This document shows, one piece after another, positions 26,278 through 34,353 of a stretch of 64,000 nt of DNA. Both the position numbers and the translations under genes were made by a program. Positions within the stretch are counted from its first letter, which is position 1. Each line of letters starts with the position of its first letter. The stretch comes from Butyrivibrio sp. WCD3002 (GTDB taxonomy: Bacteria > Bacillota > Clostridia > Lachnospirales > Lachnospiraceae): assembly GCF_000424265.1 (NCBI RefSeq), contig NZ_AUJO01000004.1, positions 150,019 to 214,018 of the forward strand, in the 5' to 3' direction. The notes under the pieces were generated by a model. That model searched no databases and was not told the DNA's origin. It worked only from the letters and a program-made list of their open reading frames with translations.

Positions 26278-27759
26278 ATGAAGAAAAAAATTGGGCTGTT
26301 AATAAAAACAGCGATATTTCTGTGTCTTCTTGGTATATGCCTCTTTGGATGCAGCCTGATCGTCCAGAGAAAATCAAGCTATATCAAAAACGAGATGTAT
26401 ATGCAGGAGGCAAAGAAGAATAATATTGATGTTTTCATTCTGGGTTCTTCCCATGTGATAAACGGAATAAATCCCATACAGCTGTATGAGGATACAGGTA
26501 TTACCGCATATAATCTTGGCGGATACGGAAGCGTGCTTTTATCAAGCTATTGGCAGTATCGCCTGGCTCTTGCCTATAATACGCCAAAGCTTGTGATCGT
26601 GGATGCCTATATGCTGGAGAATGACATCAGGTATATAGATGATCCAAATGCCAACGTAAACAGCGAAGAACTCCATCTTAATATAGACAGATTTCCTCTT
26701 AGCAGGACTAAGCTTGCTGCCATGGACGACATGTTTGAGCATCAGGAAAAGAAATATCCCTTCCTGTTTGATTTCATGGTTTACCACGACAGATGGAAGG
26801 AACTGGATTCAGATGACTTTAAGAGAGTTACGGGAAATGCTGAGATAAATCATCTTATGGGCGCTGATCTTAACTATGAGGTGCTCTCATCAGGACTTGC
26901 ATATACTGATTTTGGAGCAGGCACTTTGGAAAATGAAACAGTTGGCACCACCTATCTTCGAAGAATAATAGAAGACTGTCAGAGCAGAGGCATAGATGTG
27001 GTTGTAGTGACGGTTCCTTTTCTTGCAATGTATGAGAATCAGGCAGCAGCCCATACCGCAGCAAATATAGCAGCTGAGTACGGAGTAGCGTCCATAAATA
27101 TGCTTGAGATGCCGGGAATAGTGGATTATGACGTGGACTTCATGGATGCCGGTCACATGAATATCATGGGCGCCACCAAGGTTACGGATTTTTTTGGAAA
27201 ATGGTTAAGTGAAAACAAGAACCTTCCGGACCACAGAAATGAAGCAGGCTATGAGAACTGGCAGAAGTTTTCTGAGGAATTTAAGGCGGGCATCCTTGCT
27301 AACAGTGAGGAAAATGAGGACCTGTATTCACAGCTGGTTTATCTTAATCTGACTGCTCGGGACAAAACCTTTGCTATAAGTATTAAGGGAGGCTCCAAGA
27401 TATATGCGGATACAGCCCTTCTTAAGCTATTAAAGGGAATTGGCGCAACGGAGCAGCTTGATATAGCTACTGAAGGAAAACAGCCATACTTCATGATCTA
27501 TGATCACGGGAATGTCAGTGAGGTTTGCGGTATCGCCGGTGCATCCGATTTTGATACTTCAAATGGACACATGCAGTACGAACCTGCAAGCGATCTCTAC
27601 AGAGTACTTTTAATAGGTGATGATACGGAGAATAACGTTCTTTACTCAGATGCTCATCCCTATGTGGACCTTCAGCTTCTTTTCTTTGATGAAGGAGGCA
27701 TATCATCACACCAGTATTACACTCTTGATTACCTAGATTATGAATATGCGCAGGAATAA
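26278..27759 (+). CDS. Membrane-anchored SGNH/DltD-AlgJ-like protein, partner of MBOAT acyltransferase
   Basis: A 493-residue protein with an N-terminal membrane helix (about 5-24, ending LFGCSLI, which could also be a lipobox) and an extracytoplasmic domain. VFILGSSHVINGINP near residue 55 is the SGNH block I motif with Ser. DAGHMNIMGATK near residue 295 supplies the Asp and His of the triad. The C-terminal ~150 residues are not recognised. AlgJ/DltD-type proteins accept acyl groups exported by an MBOAT protein, and one follows 24 nt later. The ATG at 26278 has AAGGG at good spacing; a GTG two codons earlier is less likely. Probable role: O-acetylation or acylation of a cell-surface glycan. 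Confidence 0.83.
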   Translation: MKKKIGLLIKTAIFLCLLGICLFGCSLIVQRKSSYIKNEMYMQEAKKNNIDVFILGSSHVINGINPIQLYEDTGITAYNLGGYGSVLLSSYWQYRLALAYNTPKLVIVDAYMLENDIRYIDDPNANVNSEELHLNIDRFPLSRTKLAAMDDMFEHQEKKYPFLFDFMVYHDRWKELDSDDFKRVTGNAEINHLMGADLNYEVLSSGLAYTDFGAGTLENETVGTTYLRRIIEDCQSRGIDVVVVTVPFLAMYENQAAAHTAANIAAEYGVASINMLEMPGIVDYDVDFMDAGHMNIMGATKVTDFFGKWLSENKNLPDHRNEAGYENWQKFSEEFKAGILANSEENEDLYSQLVYLNLTARDKTFAISIKGGSKIYADTALLKLLKGIGATEQLDIATEGKQPYFMIYDHGNVSEVCGIAGASDFDTSNGHMQYEPASDLYRVLLIGDDTENNVLYSDAHPYVDLQLLFFDEGGISSHQYYTLDYLDYEYAQE

Positions 27760-27783
27760 TACTTTACAATCCGGAGGATTACA

Positions 27784-29253
27784 ATGCAGTTCGTTTCACT
27801 AAAGTTTTTATGTTTTCTGTTTGCTGTTATAGCAGTAAACTTCATACTTCCAAAGAAGATAAGATATATCTGGCTTCTGGCTGCAAGCTGGGCCTTCTAT
27901 TTTATCGCAAGCGATAAGTTCCTTATTCTTCTTGTACTGGTTACGCTTATTACCTATTTGTCAGGAAGGTTCATAGAGAAGAACAAAGGGGAAAAGAAAG
28001 CAAAGACCATGCTTATCTGTACCATCGTTTTGCTGGTGGGACTTCTTGGATATTTTAAGTACACAGGATTTTTGCTTGATACGGTAAAAAGTATTCAGGG
28101 GCTTTTAAAGCTTCCTGAGTCGGAATTTGTAGTAAATATCATACTTCCTGTTGGAATATCATTTTATCTTTTCCAGGCTATCGGATATCTTGCAGATGTT
28201 TATATGGGAAGGATTGAAGCTGAGAAAAATTATCTTATGCTTGCTCTTTTCATATCATTCTTCCCTCAGATCACATCGGGACCTATCGAGAGAGCAGGAA
28301 ATATGCTTCCCCAGTATAAGGAGCCTGCAGTCTTTTCATATGATGCCATGAGAGACGGACTTCTCCTCATGATGTGGGGATATTTCCAGAAAATGATCCT
28401 TGCTGACAGATTATCTGTCCTTGTAAATACGGTTTATGCTTCGCCAAAATCCTTTGGCGGCACCACGGTTTTTCTTGCAACTGTGTTCTATACATTTGAG
28501 ATTTACTGCGACTTTGCGGGATATTCCAATATAGCGGTGGGATCTGCAAGGATTATGGGAATTAAGCTTATCAACAACTTTGAGTATCCCTATCTTACAG
28601 GCAGTATTGCAGAGTTTTGGAGAAAATGGCACATATCCCTTTCCACATGGCTTAAGGACTATATCTATATTCCTCTTGGCGGAAACAGAAAGGGCTTTGC
28701 CAGAAAGCTTATTAACATCATGATCGTATTTGCGGTCAGCGGACTATGGCACGGCGCTGCATGGACCTTCGTTGTATGGGGACTTCTTCATGGTCTTTAT
28801 CAGGTAATCGGAATTCTTCTTAAGCCAGCAAGAGATAAGGTGGTGGAAGTGCTCCACGTAGACAGAGAGGGATTTTCTCACAGACTCTTTAAGATAATTG
28901 TCACCTTCCTTCTTGTAAATCTTGGATGGGTGTTCTTTAGAGCCGACAGCTTTGCAAAGGCAATGCTTGTGATTAAGAAATCCTTTAGCCCTACGCCCTG
29001 GGTCCTGGTGGATGGCACACTGTTTAACCTTGGACTTTCAGAGCCGGATGTCAGGCTTTTGTTTATGGGACTTATCCTGCTGATCGCGGTTGATATCTGC
29101 AATGCTAAGAATATAGTGGTTCGCGATGTTATCACAAAGCAGAGCCTGCCCTTAAGATGGATCATTTATATCTGCGCTGTGGTATTCATTGTTACCTGCG
29201 GAATTTGGGGTCCCGGATATGATGCAGCGTCATTTATTTATTCAAGCTTTTAA
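27784..29253 (+). CDS. MBOAT family O-acyltransferase (AlgI/DltB-like)
   Basis: A 489-residue polytopic membrane acyltransferase. It has about ten hydrophobic segments, the conserved WRKWHISLSTWLKDYIYIPL signature near residue 285, and the catalytic His323 in SGLWHGAAW. SFFPQITSGPIER is also typical of AlgI/PatA-type members. It moves acyl (often acetyl) groups across the membrane for attachment to exported polysaccharide or teichoic acid by its SGNH partner, encoded immediately upstream. No glycan biosynthesis genes adjoin it, so the acceptor is unknown. Confidence 0.93.
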   Translation: MQFVSLKFLCFLFAVIAVNFILPKKIRYIWLLAASWAFYFIASDKFLILLVLVTLITYLSGRFIEKNKGEKKAKTMLICTIVLLVGLLGYFKYTGFLLDTVKSIQGLLKLPESEFVVNIILPVGISFYLFQAIGYLADVYMGRIEAEKNYLMLALFISFFPQITSGPIERAGNMLPQYKEPAVFSYDAMRDGLLLMMWGYFQKMILADRLSVLVNTVYASPKSFGGTTVFLATVFYTFEIYCDFAGYSNIAVGSARIMGIKLINNFEYPYLTGSIAEFWRKWHISLSTWLKDYIYIPLGGNRKGFARKLINIMIVFAVSGLWHGAAWTFVVWGLLHGLYQVIGILLKPARDKVVEVLHVDREGFSHRLFKIIVTFLLVNLGWVFFRADSFAKAMLVIKKSFSPTPWVLVDGTLFNLGLSEPDVRLLFMGLILLIAVDICNAKNIVVRDVITKQSLPLRWIIYICAVVFIVTCGIWGPGYDAASFIYSSF

Positions 29254-29311
29254 AAATGACCTGTAATTATATAGTCAAATTCATGAAATGTGGCTGAAAT
29301 ATCAAAAAAGA

Positions 29312-29341
29312 TTGTAATATTTTTATTAATTGAGATATAAT
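29312..29341 (+). promoter_or_regulatory. SigA-type promoter for fba
   Basis: TTGTAA (29312-29317), an 18-nt spacer and TATAAT (29336-29341), about 48 nt upstream of the fba start. Confidence 0.7.
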
Positions 29342-29388
29342 ATTTCTAGTTATTTTGTTAACAAATTATACGAAAGGTGGTACAAATT

Positions 29389-30324
29389 ATGCCATTAGTT
29401 ACAACGACTGATATGTTTAAAAAAGCATACGATGGTGGATATGCTGTTGGTGCATTTAATATCAACAACATGGAGTTCATTCAGGCTATCACAGAGGCTT
29501 GTGACGAGCTTAAGAGCCCCGTTATCCTTCAGTGCTCAGCAGGAGCTATCAAGTATGCAAAGTTCCCTTACCTTGTAAACATGGTTAAGGCTGCTGCAGA
29601 GTCTACATCTATTCCGATCGCTCTTCACCTTGATCATGGTGCAAGCTTCGAAATCTGTAAGGAGTGTATCGACAACGGATTCACATCTGTTATGATCGAT
29701 GCTTCTTCTCTTCCTTACGAAGAGAACATTGAGCTCTCTAAGAAGGTTGCTGAATATGCACACGAGAAGGGCTGCACAGTAGAGGCTGAGCTTGGTACTC
29801 TTTCAGGTGTTGAGGATGATGTAAACGTTGCTGATGATGCAGCACAGTACACAAATCCTGATCAGGTTGAGGATTTCATGAAGCGTACAGGCGTTGATTC
29901 ACTGGCTATCGCTATCGGAACAAGCCACGGTGCTTTCAAGTTTAAGCCCGGCCAGGATCCTAAGCTTCGTCTTGATATCCTTGAGGAAGTTGTTAAGAGA
30001 CTTCCCGGATTCCCGATCGTTCTTCACGGTTCTTCAGCAGTTCCTCAGAAGTACGTTGGAATCATCAATGCTAACGGCGGCGCTATGAAGGATGCTATCG
30101 GTATTCCGGATGAGCAGCTTCGTGCAGCAGCTAAGAGTGCAGTCTGCAAGATCAACATCGACTCCGATCTTCGTCTTGGTATGACAGCAGGTATCCGTCA
30201 GCACTTCGCTGAGCATCCTGAGCACTTCGATCCTCGTCAGTATCTTGGCGATGGCCGTGCTTATGTTAAGGAAATCGTTCACGACAAGATCATCAACGTT
30301 CTTGGTTCTGACGGTAAGGCTTGA
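29389..30324 (+). CDS. fba: Class II fructose-1,6-bisphosphate aldolase
   Basis: A 311-residue zinc-dependent glycolytic aldolase interconverting fructose-1,6-bisphosphate with DHAP and glyceraldehyde-3-phosphate. Zinc and substrate motifs are visible: ALHLDHG near residue 82, EAELGTLSGVEDD near 140, AIGTSHGAFKF near 178 and PIVLHGSSAVP near 208. The ATG at 29389 is chosen because GAAAGGTGG lies 8 nt ahead; the in-frame GTG at 29377 falls inside that site. Codon use is strongly biased, fitting high expression. It is monocistronic, with its own promoter and terminator. Confidence 0.97.
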   Translation: MPLVTTTDMFKKAYDGGYAVGAFNINNMEFIQAITEACDELKSPVILQCSAGAIKYAKFPYLVNMVKAAAESTSIPIALHLDHGASFEICKECIDNGFTSVMIDASSLPYEENIELSKKVAEYAHEKGCTVEAELGTLSGVEDDVNVADDAAQYTNPDQVEDFMKRTGVDSLAIAIGTSHGAFKFKPGQDPKLRLDILEEVVKRLPGFPIVLHGSSAVPQKYVGIINANGGAMKDAIGIPDEQLRAAAKSAVCKINIDSDLRLGMTAGIRQHFAEHPEHFDPRQYLGDGRAYVKEIVHDKIINVLGSDGKA

Positions 30325-30349
30325 TAAGTACATAGAAACGATATTGAGG

Positions 30350-30378
30350 CTGCCACGGATTTTTCCGTGGCAGTTTTT
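30350..30378 (+). terminator. Rho-independent terminator after fba
   Basis: Perfect 10-bp stem CTGCCACGGA / TCCGTGGCAG with a 4-nt loop and TTTTT. Confidence 0.95.
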
Positions 30379-30468
30379 ACGTTTACGAGTTTACGATTTC
30401 TTTATTTTATTTTTTACGTTATCTCGTGTAAAATTATTATATATGCGTAGAAGGAAGGTTTTATTTTT

Positions 30469-30972
30469 ATGAATAATCAGCTTACAAGAAAAGATATTGA
30501 GGACATGGAGGCTGAAATAGAGCACAGAAAAGTCGTTGTCAGAAAGGAGCTTCTTGAGGACGTTAAGGAAGCAAGAGCCCAGGGAGACTTAAGCGAGAAT
30601 TTCGAATACTATGCAGCTAAAAAGGCCAAGAATCAGAATGAATCAAGGATAAGATTCCTTGAGAGAATGATAAAGACGGCAGAGATCATAGATGATGAGA
30701 GTGCCGAGGATGAGATAGGTCTTAATAAGACAGTGACAGTCAGAATTGAAGAGGATGGAACTGAAGAAGTCTACAAGATCGTTACAACTGTTCGCGGAGA
30801 TGCGTTAAACGGACTTATCAGTGTCGAGTCACCTCTTGGAAAACAGCTTATGGGACATAAGGTTGGAGATAAGATAAACATCGAGGTCAACAAGGATTAC
30901 AGCTACGATCTGACCATTCTTAAGATTGAAAATACAGAACTTACCGAGGATGATAAGATCAGAGATTTCTAA
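30469..30972 (+). CDS. greA: Transcript cleavage factor GreA
   Basis: A 167-residue GreA/GreB-family factor that rescues backtracked RNA polymerase. The N-terminal antiparallel coiled coil (about 1-80) carries the tip motif ARAQGDLSENFEYYAAKKAK with the acidic Asp/Glu residues needed for cleavage stimulation. The C-terminal FKBP-like domain ends with the usual SPLGKQLMGHKVGD segment. The length is typical. It may lead a small run with the two genes behind it, spaced by 35 nt. Confidence 0.96.
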   Translation: MNNQLTRKDIEDMEAEIEHRKVVVRKELLEDVKEARAQGDLSENFEYYAAKKAKNQNESRIRFLERMIKTAEIIDDESAEDEIGLNKTVTVRIEEDGTEEVYKIVTTVRGDALNGLISVESPLGKQLMGHKVGDKINIEVNKDYSYDLTILKIENTELTEDDKIRDF

Positions 30973-31007
30973 TCGGTAATTCAAATAACGGTTCGGAGGA
31001 ATGAACT

Positions 31008-31529
31008 ATGGATGAAGATTTACATGTATTTCAACCGGTAGAACTAGATGATATTTTAGAAGGCCCGTTTAAATTCAATGATGATAACTGGGCTCTTTTG
31101 ACTGCGCAAAAGGACGATACGGTTAACACAATGACCATATCCTGGGGTGGTGTCACCTATATTTGGGGCAGGACCTGTGCTGTTTTGTATGTCAGAGAGA
31201 GCAGCTTTACAAGGGAGCTGATTGACAGCAGTAAAAGGCTTTCCTTGTCATTTTTGGATCGGGGCGAATTTGCAGGAGCTAGAGATTATCTGGGCTCTGC
31301 ATCCGGCCGCCATGAGGATAAGATCGCGGGTTCAGGCTTACATGTAAATTATTTCGAGGACATTCCTTTTATTGATGAGGCGGGAAGTGTCATAATCTGC
31401 AGAGTTTTATACAGGCAGAAGATGGTGGAGGACTGCTTCATGAATGGTCGTGTTCTTGCGGACCATTATAGAAATGAGGATTATCACTATACATATATTG
31501 CAGAAATTAAGCGAGTTATGATCAGATGA
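31008..31529 (+). CDS. Flavin reductase-like FMN-binding protein
   Basis: A 173-residue protein of the split-barrel flavin reductase family (DIM6/NTAB type). Typical features are the N-terminal NWALLTAQKDDTVNTMTISWGG, where the family binds FMN phosphate and isoalloxazine, and YVRESSFTRELIDSSKRLSLSF. Such proteins bind FMN and reduce flavins or act as small oxidoreductases; the natural partner is unknown here. AGGAGG-like CGGAGGAATG precedes the start. The stop overlaps the next gene start (ATGA). Confidence 0.87.
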   Translation: MDEDLHVFQPVELDDILEGPFKFNDDNWALLTAQKDDTVNTMTISWGGVTYIWGRTCAVLYVRESSFTRELIDSSKRLSLSFLDRGEFAGARDYLGSASGRHEDKIAGSGLHVNYFEDIPFIDEAGSVIICRVLYRQKMVEDCFMNGRVLADHYRNEDYHYTYIAEIKRVMIR

Positions 31530-32149
31530 GTATTGTCAACAAAGCATCCTTTGAAGATATTGGGAAATTTATTTTTTTAAATGAAGAGCCGCAGCAGGCG
31601 GATTTGATACTTATACCGGGAGCTCCCATTGAGGAGCTTGCCTATCACGGCGCAGAGCTGTATAACAAGGGCTTTGCACCTCTGATTCTTTCAACGGGAA
31701 AATATTATTTTAAATATAAAGACCTCTATGAGGAGTTTCAGGTTTTCACGGGAAGCGGTGAAAATGCCCTGGGACAGGAGACAGAGGCTGAGTTTATACA
31801 AAAGCTTATGATGGAAAACGGCGTTCCAAAGGACAGTATAATTTTGGAAAAGGAATCCATGAACACCTTTGAAAATGCAGTGAACGCAAGAAAATGTATC
31901 GAAGAGGATTTAAAGGATAAGAATATTAAGCATATTATTCTGTGCTGTCAGGCTTTTCATGCAAGAAGAGCCCTTATGACTTTTCAGTCGGAGTTAAGAG
32001 ACATTAAGATAACGGTCTGTCCGGTGGTGACAAGAGATATAAGCATAGATACCTGGATGGATACTGAGAAGGGATACAATCTGGTACTTGGGGAGCTGAG
32101 CAAATGCGGAGAGTATTTTAAAGGCAGCAGAATGTATGGGTTAAAATGA
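31526..32149 (+). CDS. YdcF/ElyC-like DUF218 protein
   Basis: A 207-residue DUF218 family protein with a Rossmann-like fold. Conserved pieces are ADLILIPGAP near residue 25, LILSTGK near 50, ILEKESMNTFENAVNAR near 115 and ILCCQAFHARRALMTF near 145. Some relatives (ElyC, SanA) act in cell envelope metabolism, but most are of unknown function. This one has no signal peptide or membrane helix. It overlaps the flavin reductase-like gene by 4 nt and lies 35 nt before the first hybrid kinase, so it may share their transcript. Confidence 0.85.
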   Translation: MSIVNKASFEDIGKFIFLNEEPQQADLILIPGAPIEELAYHGAELYNKGFAPLILSTGKYYFKYKDLYEEFQVFTGSGENALGQETEAEFIQKLMMENGVPKDSIILEKESMNTFENAVNARKCIEEDLKDKNIKHIILCCQAFHARRALMTFQSELRDIKITVCPVVTRDISIDTWMDTEKGYNLVLGELSKCGEYFKGSRMYGLK

Positions 32150-32184
32150 TCTAGTATGGCGCTATTTATATGAGGGATATTTAT

Positions 32185-34353
32185 ATGCGCGTTAAACCAA
32201 AAAGGCGATGGATTGTCGCCACCCTTTTTGTTATTCTGTTTATCCTATTGGCATTTGTGGTAGATGGAATACAGAGAAGATTCATCTATAATGACAGAAT
32301 GGTTCAGCTGACCACCTATTATGATCAGCTGGATTCAGTTATTACGCACAGATTTGCCAGACATCAGAAAATTCTAAGCAGCTGGATGTACCATTTAAAA
32401 AATAAGAATGAGACAGGTATAGACAGCTTTCATGATTATATTTCCTCAGAAAAATTAATATGGGAAGTCGAAGAGGTCTACCTTTTTGATGAAGCGGGAA
32501 ATTACATAAACGATGAGGGAGAAAGCGGAAATGCAAAGCTTGATGAGGATGTGATAGAAAAGCTTACGCATCGCGGAATCATTCAGGTTGTAAAGTATAC
32601 ATCCGAAAAAGGAAAGAGGCAGGATCTTTATATTCTGGCAGTGGAGCCCGGAGAATATAACGGGTTTAATTACTGTGCCATCGGCATGGGTTATGATCCT
32701 GAGCAGATGAAGGAGAGACTTACAATAACAGCAGGCGATCTGGCTGATTCAGAGAATTATCTGACGGACTGGCAGGGCAATCTTATCATGGCATCCGTGC
32801 CTTCACACATGGAGCATACGAATATTCTGGATTATGTTACAGAGAATGCGGTAATAATCGGAAGCTCCGCACAGGCGCTGAGACAGAACATCTATGATAG
32901 AAAAAACGGCGTACTTCAGGTGAAAATAGCAGGTGAAGATTACTATCTTACATATCTTCCCTGCGAAGCTGTAGATTCCATGCTGATTTGCCTTACTCCA
33001 GTAAGCAAAGCGGATTCTACAATAAATCGCATGAGAATACTTAACAATATCTTCCTGCTTTTGGCCTTTGCATTCGTCATTGTGCTGGTTGTGGGAATTC
33101 TCAGATATACAAAAATGCAGGATGTTTTAGCCCTTGCAAAGTCTACAAACGATACCAAGAATAAGTTTTTGGCCAATATGTCCCATGATTTTAGAACGCC
33201 CATGCATGCCATGGCAGGTTATCTGGAGCTTATGAAGGAGAATGCGGATAATCCGGAAAAGGTCATAGAGTATGGTCAAAAGGCAGAGCTGGCCCATAAG
33301 AATATGCTGAATATGATAAACAGCGTTCTTGATCTTAGCAAAATGGAAGAGGGCGGCGATGAAATACAAAATAAAGAGTTTTCATTGGAAGCAGTGCTTG
33401 AAAACGTAAAGAATGACACTATGCCTCTTATAAACAGTAAATCCCAGATCTTCAGGATAGACAGGAGTAATACAAAGGAGGAACTGTTTATAGGTGATGT
33501 GGAAAAGCTTGAGCTTATACTAAAGAATCTTGTTAGGAATTCCAGTACATATACTGAGGATGAGGGAGAAATCAGCCTTGAAGTATATGAGGATAAGAGT
33601 ATTGGAAATAATGAGATTGAGCTGCGTTTTGAGGTGTCCGACAACGGCATCGGTATGAGCAAAGAGTTCATCGAGCATATCTTTGAACCCTTTACAAGAG
33701 AGCACAGACAAAATGATAACAGGGAGCTTGGTGCAGGACTGGGTCTTGCGGTGGTTAAGAACCTTGTGGACATAATGGGCGGAACCATAGAAGCAGAGAG
33801 TATCATAAATGAGGGCACAGTATTTACTCTTAAGCTTACATTTGAAATACCCGAAAAATCTGAAATTGAAAATATGAAGCAGATATCCAAAATAGTAGAG
33901 GAGGGTGAAATAACCTATACTGCAGAGGATTTTGGAAATGTTTTTGAAGGCATGAGATTTCTTGCTGCAGAGGATAATGAGCTGAATGCGGAGATCATAA
34001 TGGAGCTTATAAAGCTGAAGGGAGCTGAGTGCGACGTAGCCTGCGATGGAGAAAAGGCACTTGAAGCCTTCAAGAATTCAAAACCCGGATACTATGACAT
34101 GATCCTTATGGATATTCAGATGCCTAACATGGATGGTTACGAAGCAGCCAGTGCCATCAGGAATCTTGTGATAGAAGGCCGTGAGGATGCGGCAACTATC
34201 CCGATTCTTGCCATGAGTGCCAATGCTTTCAGAGAGGATATTGAAAAGACCAGCGCATCCGGTATGGATGCACATATTCCGAAGCCTATAGACATTAAGC
34301 TATTTGAGAACACCGTCAAGGCACTTAAATTGAGAGGGCATACTATTGAGTGA
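32185..34353 (+). CDS. Membrane hybrid sensor histidine kinase with C-terminal receiver
   Basis: A 722-residue hybrid kinase. Membrane helices near residues 10-30 and 277-300 flank an extracellular sensor of about 245 residues. The HisKA domain follows, with His334 in NMSHDFRTP, then HATPase_c (N box LILKNLVRNSS, G boxes DNGIGM and GAGLGLAVV), then a receiver with phosphoacceptor Asp643 in ILMDIQMP. The ATG at 32185 is preferred over one at 32170 because GAGGG lies 8 nt ahead. Neither this gene nor its neighbour carries an output domain, so an HPt protein or response regulator elsewhere is required. Its end overlaps the second hybrid kinase by 8 nt. Confidence 0.92.
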   Translation: MRVKPKRRWIVATLFVILFILLAFVVDGIQRRFIYNDRMVQLTTYYDQLDSVITHRFARHQKILSSWMYHLKNKNETGIDSFHDYISSEKLIWEVEEVYLFDEAGNYINDEGESGNAKLDEDVIEKLTHRGIIQVVKYTSEKGKRQDLYILAVEPGEYNGFNYCAIGMGYDPEQMKERLTITAGDLADSENYLTDWQGNLIMASVPSHMEHTNILDYVTENAVIIGSSAQALRQNIYDRKNGVLQVKIAGEDYYLTYLPCEAVDSMLICLTPVSKADSTINRMRILNNIFLLLAFAFVIVLVVGILRYTKMQDVLALAKSTNDTKNKFLANMSHDFRTPMHAMAGYLELMKENADNPEKVIEYGQKAELAHKNMLNMINSVLDLSKMEEGGDEIQNKEFSLEAVLENVKNDTMPLINSKSQIFRIDRSNTKEELFIGDVEKLELILKNLVRNSSTYTEDEGEISLEVYEDKSIGNNEIELRFEVSDNGIGMSKEFIEHIFEPFTREHRQNDNRELGAGLGLAVVKNLVDIMGGTIEAESIINEGTVFTLKLTFEIPEKSEIENMKQISKIVEEGEITYTAEDFGNVFEGMRFLAAEDNELNAEIIMELIKLKGAECDVACDGEKALEAFKNSKPGYYDMILMDIQMPNMDGYEAASAIRNLVIEGREDAATIPILAMSANAFREDIEKTSASGMDAHIPKPIDIKLFENTVKALKLRGHTIE

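Noticed and set aside
33276..33890. 204-codon minus-strand frame inside the first hybrid kinase
   Set aside because: Antisense shadow; Ser/Leu-rich composition typical of reverse-strand reading of an acidic protein.
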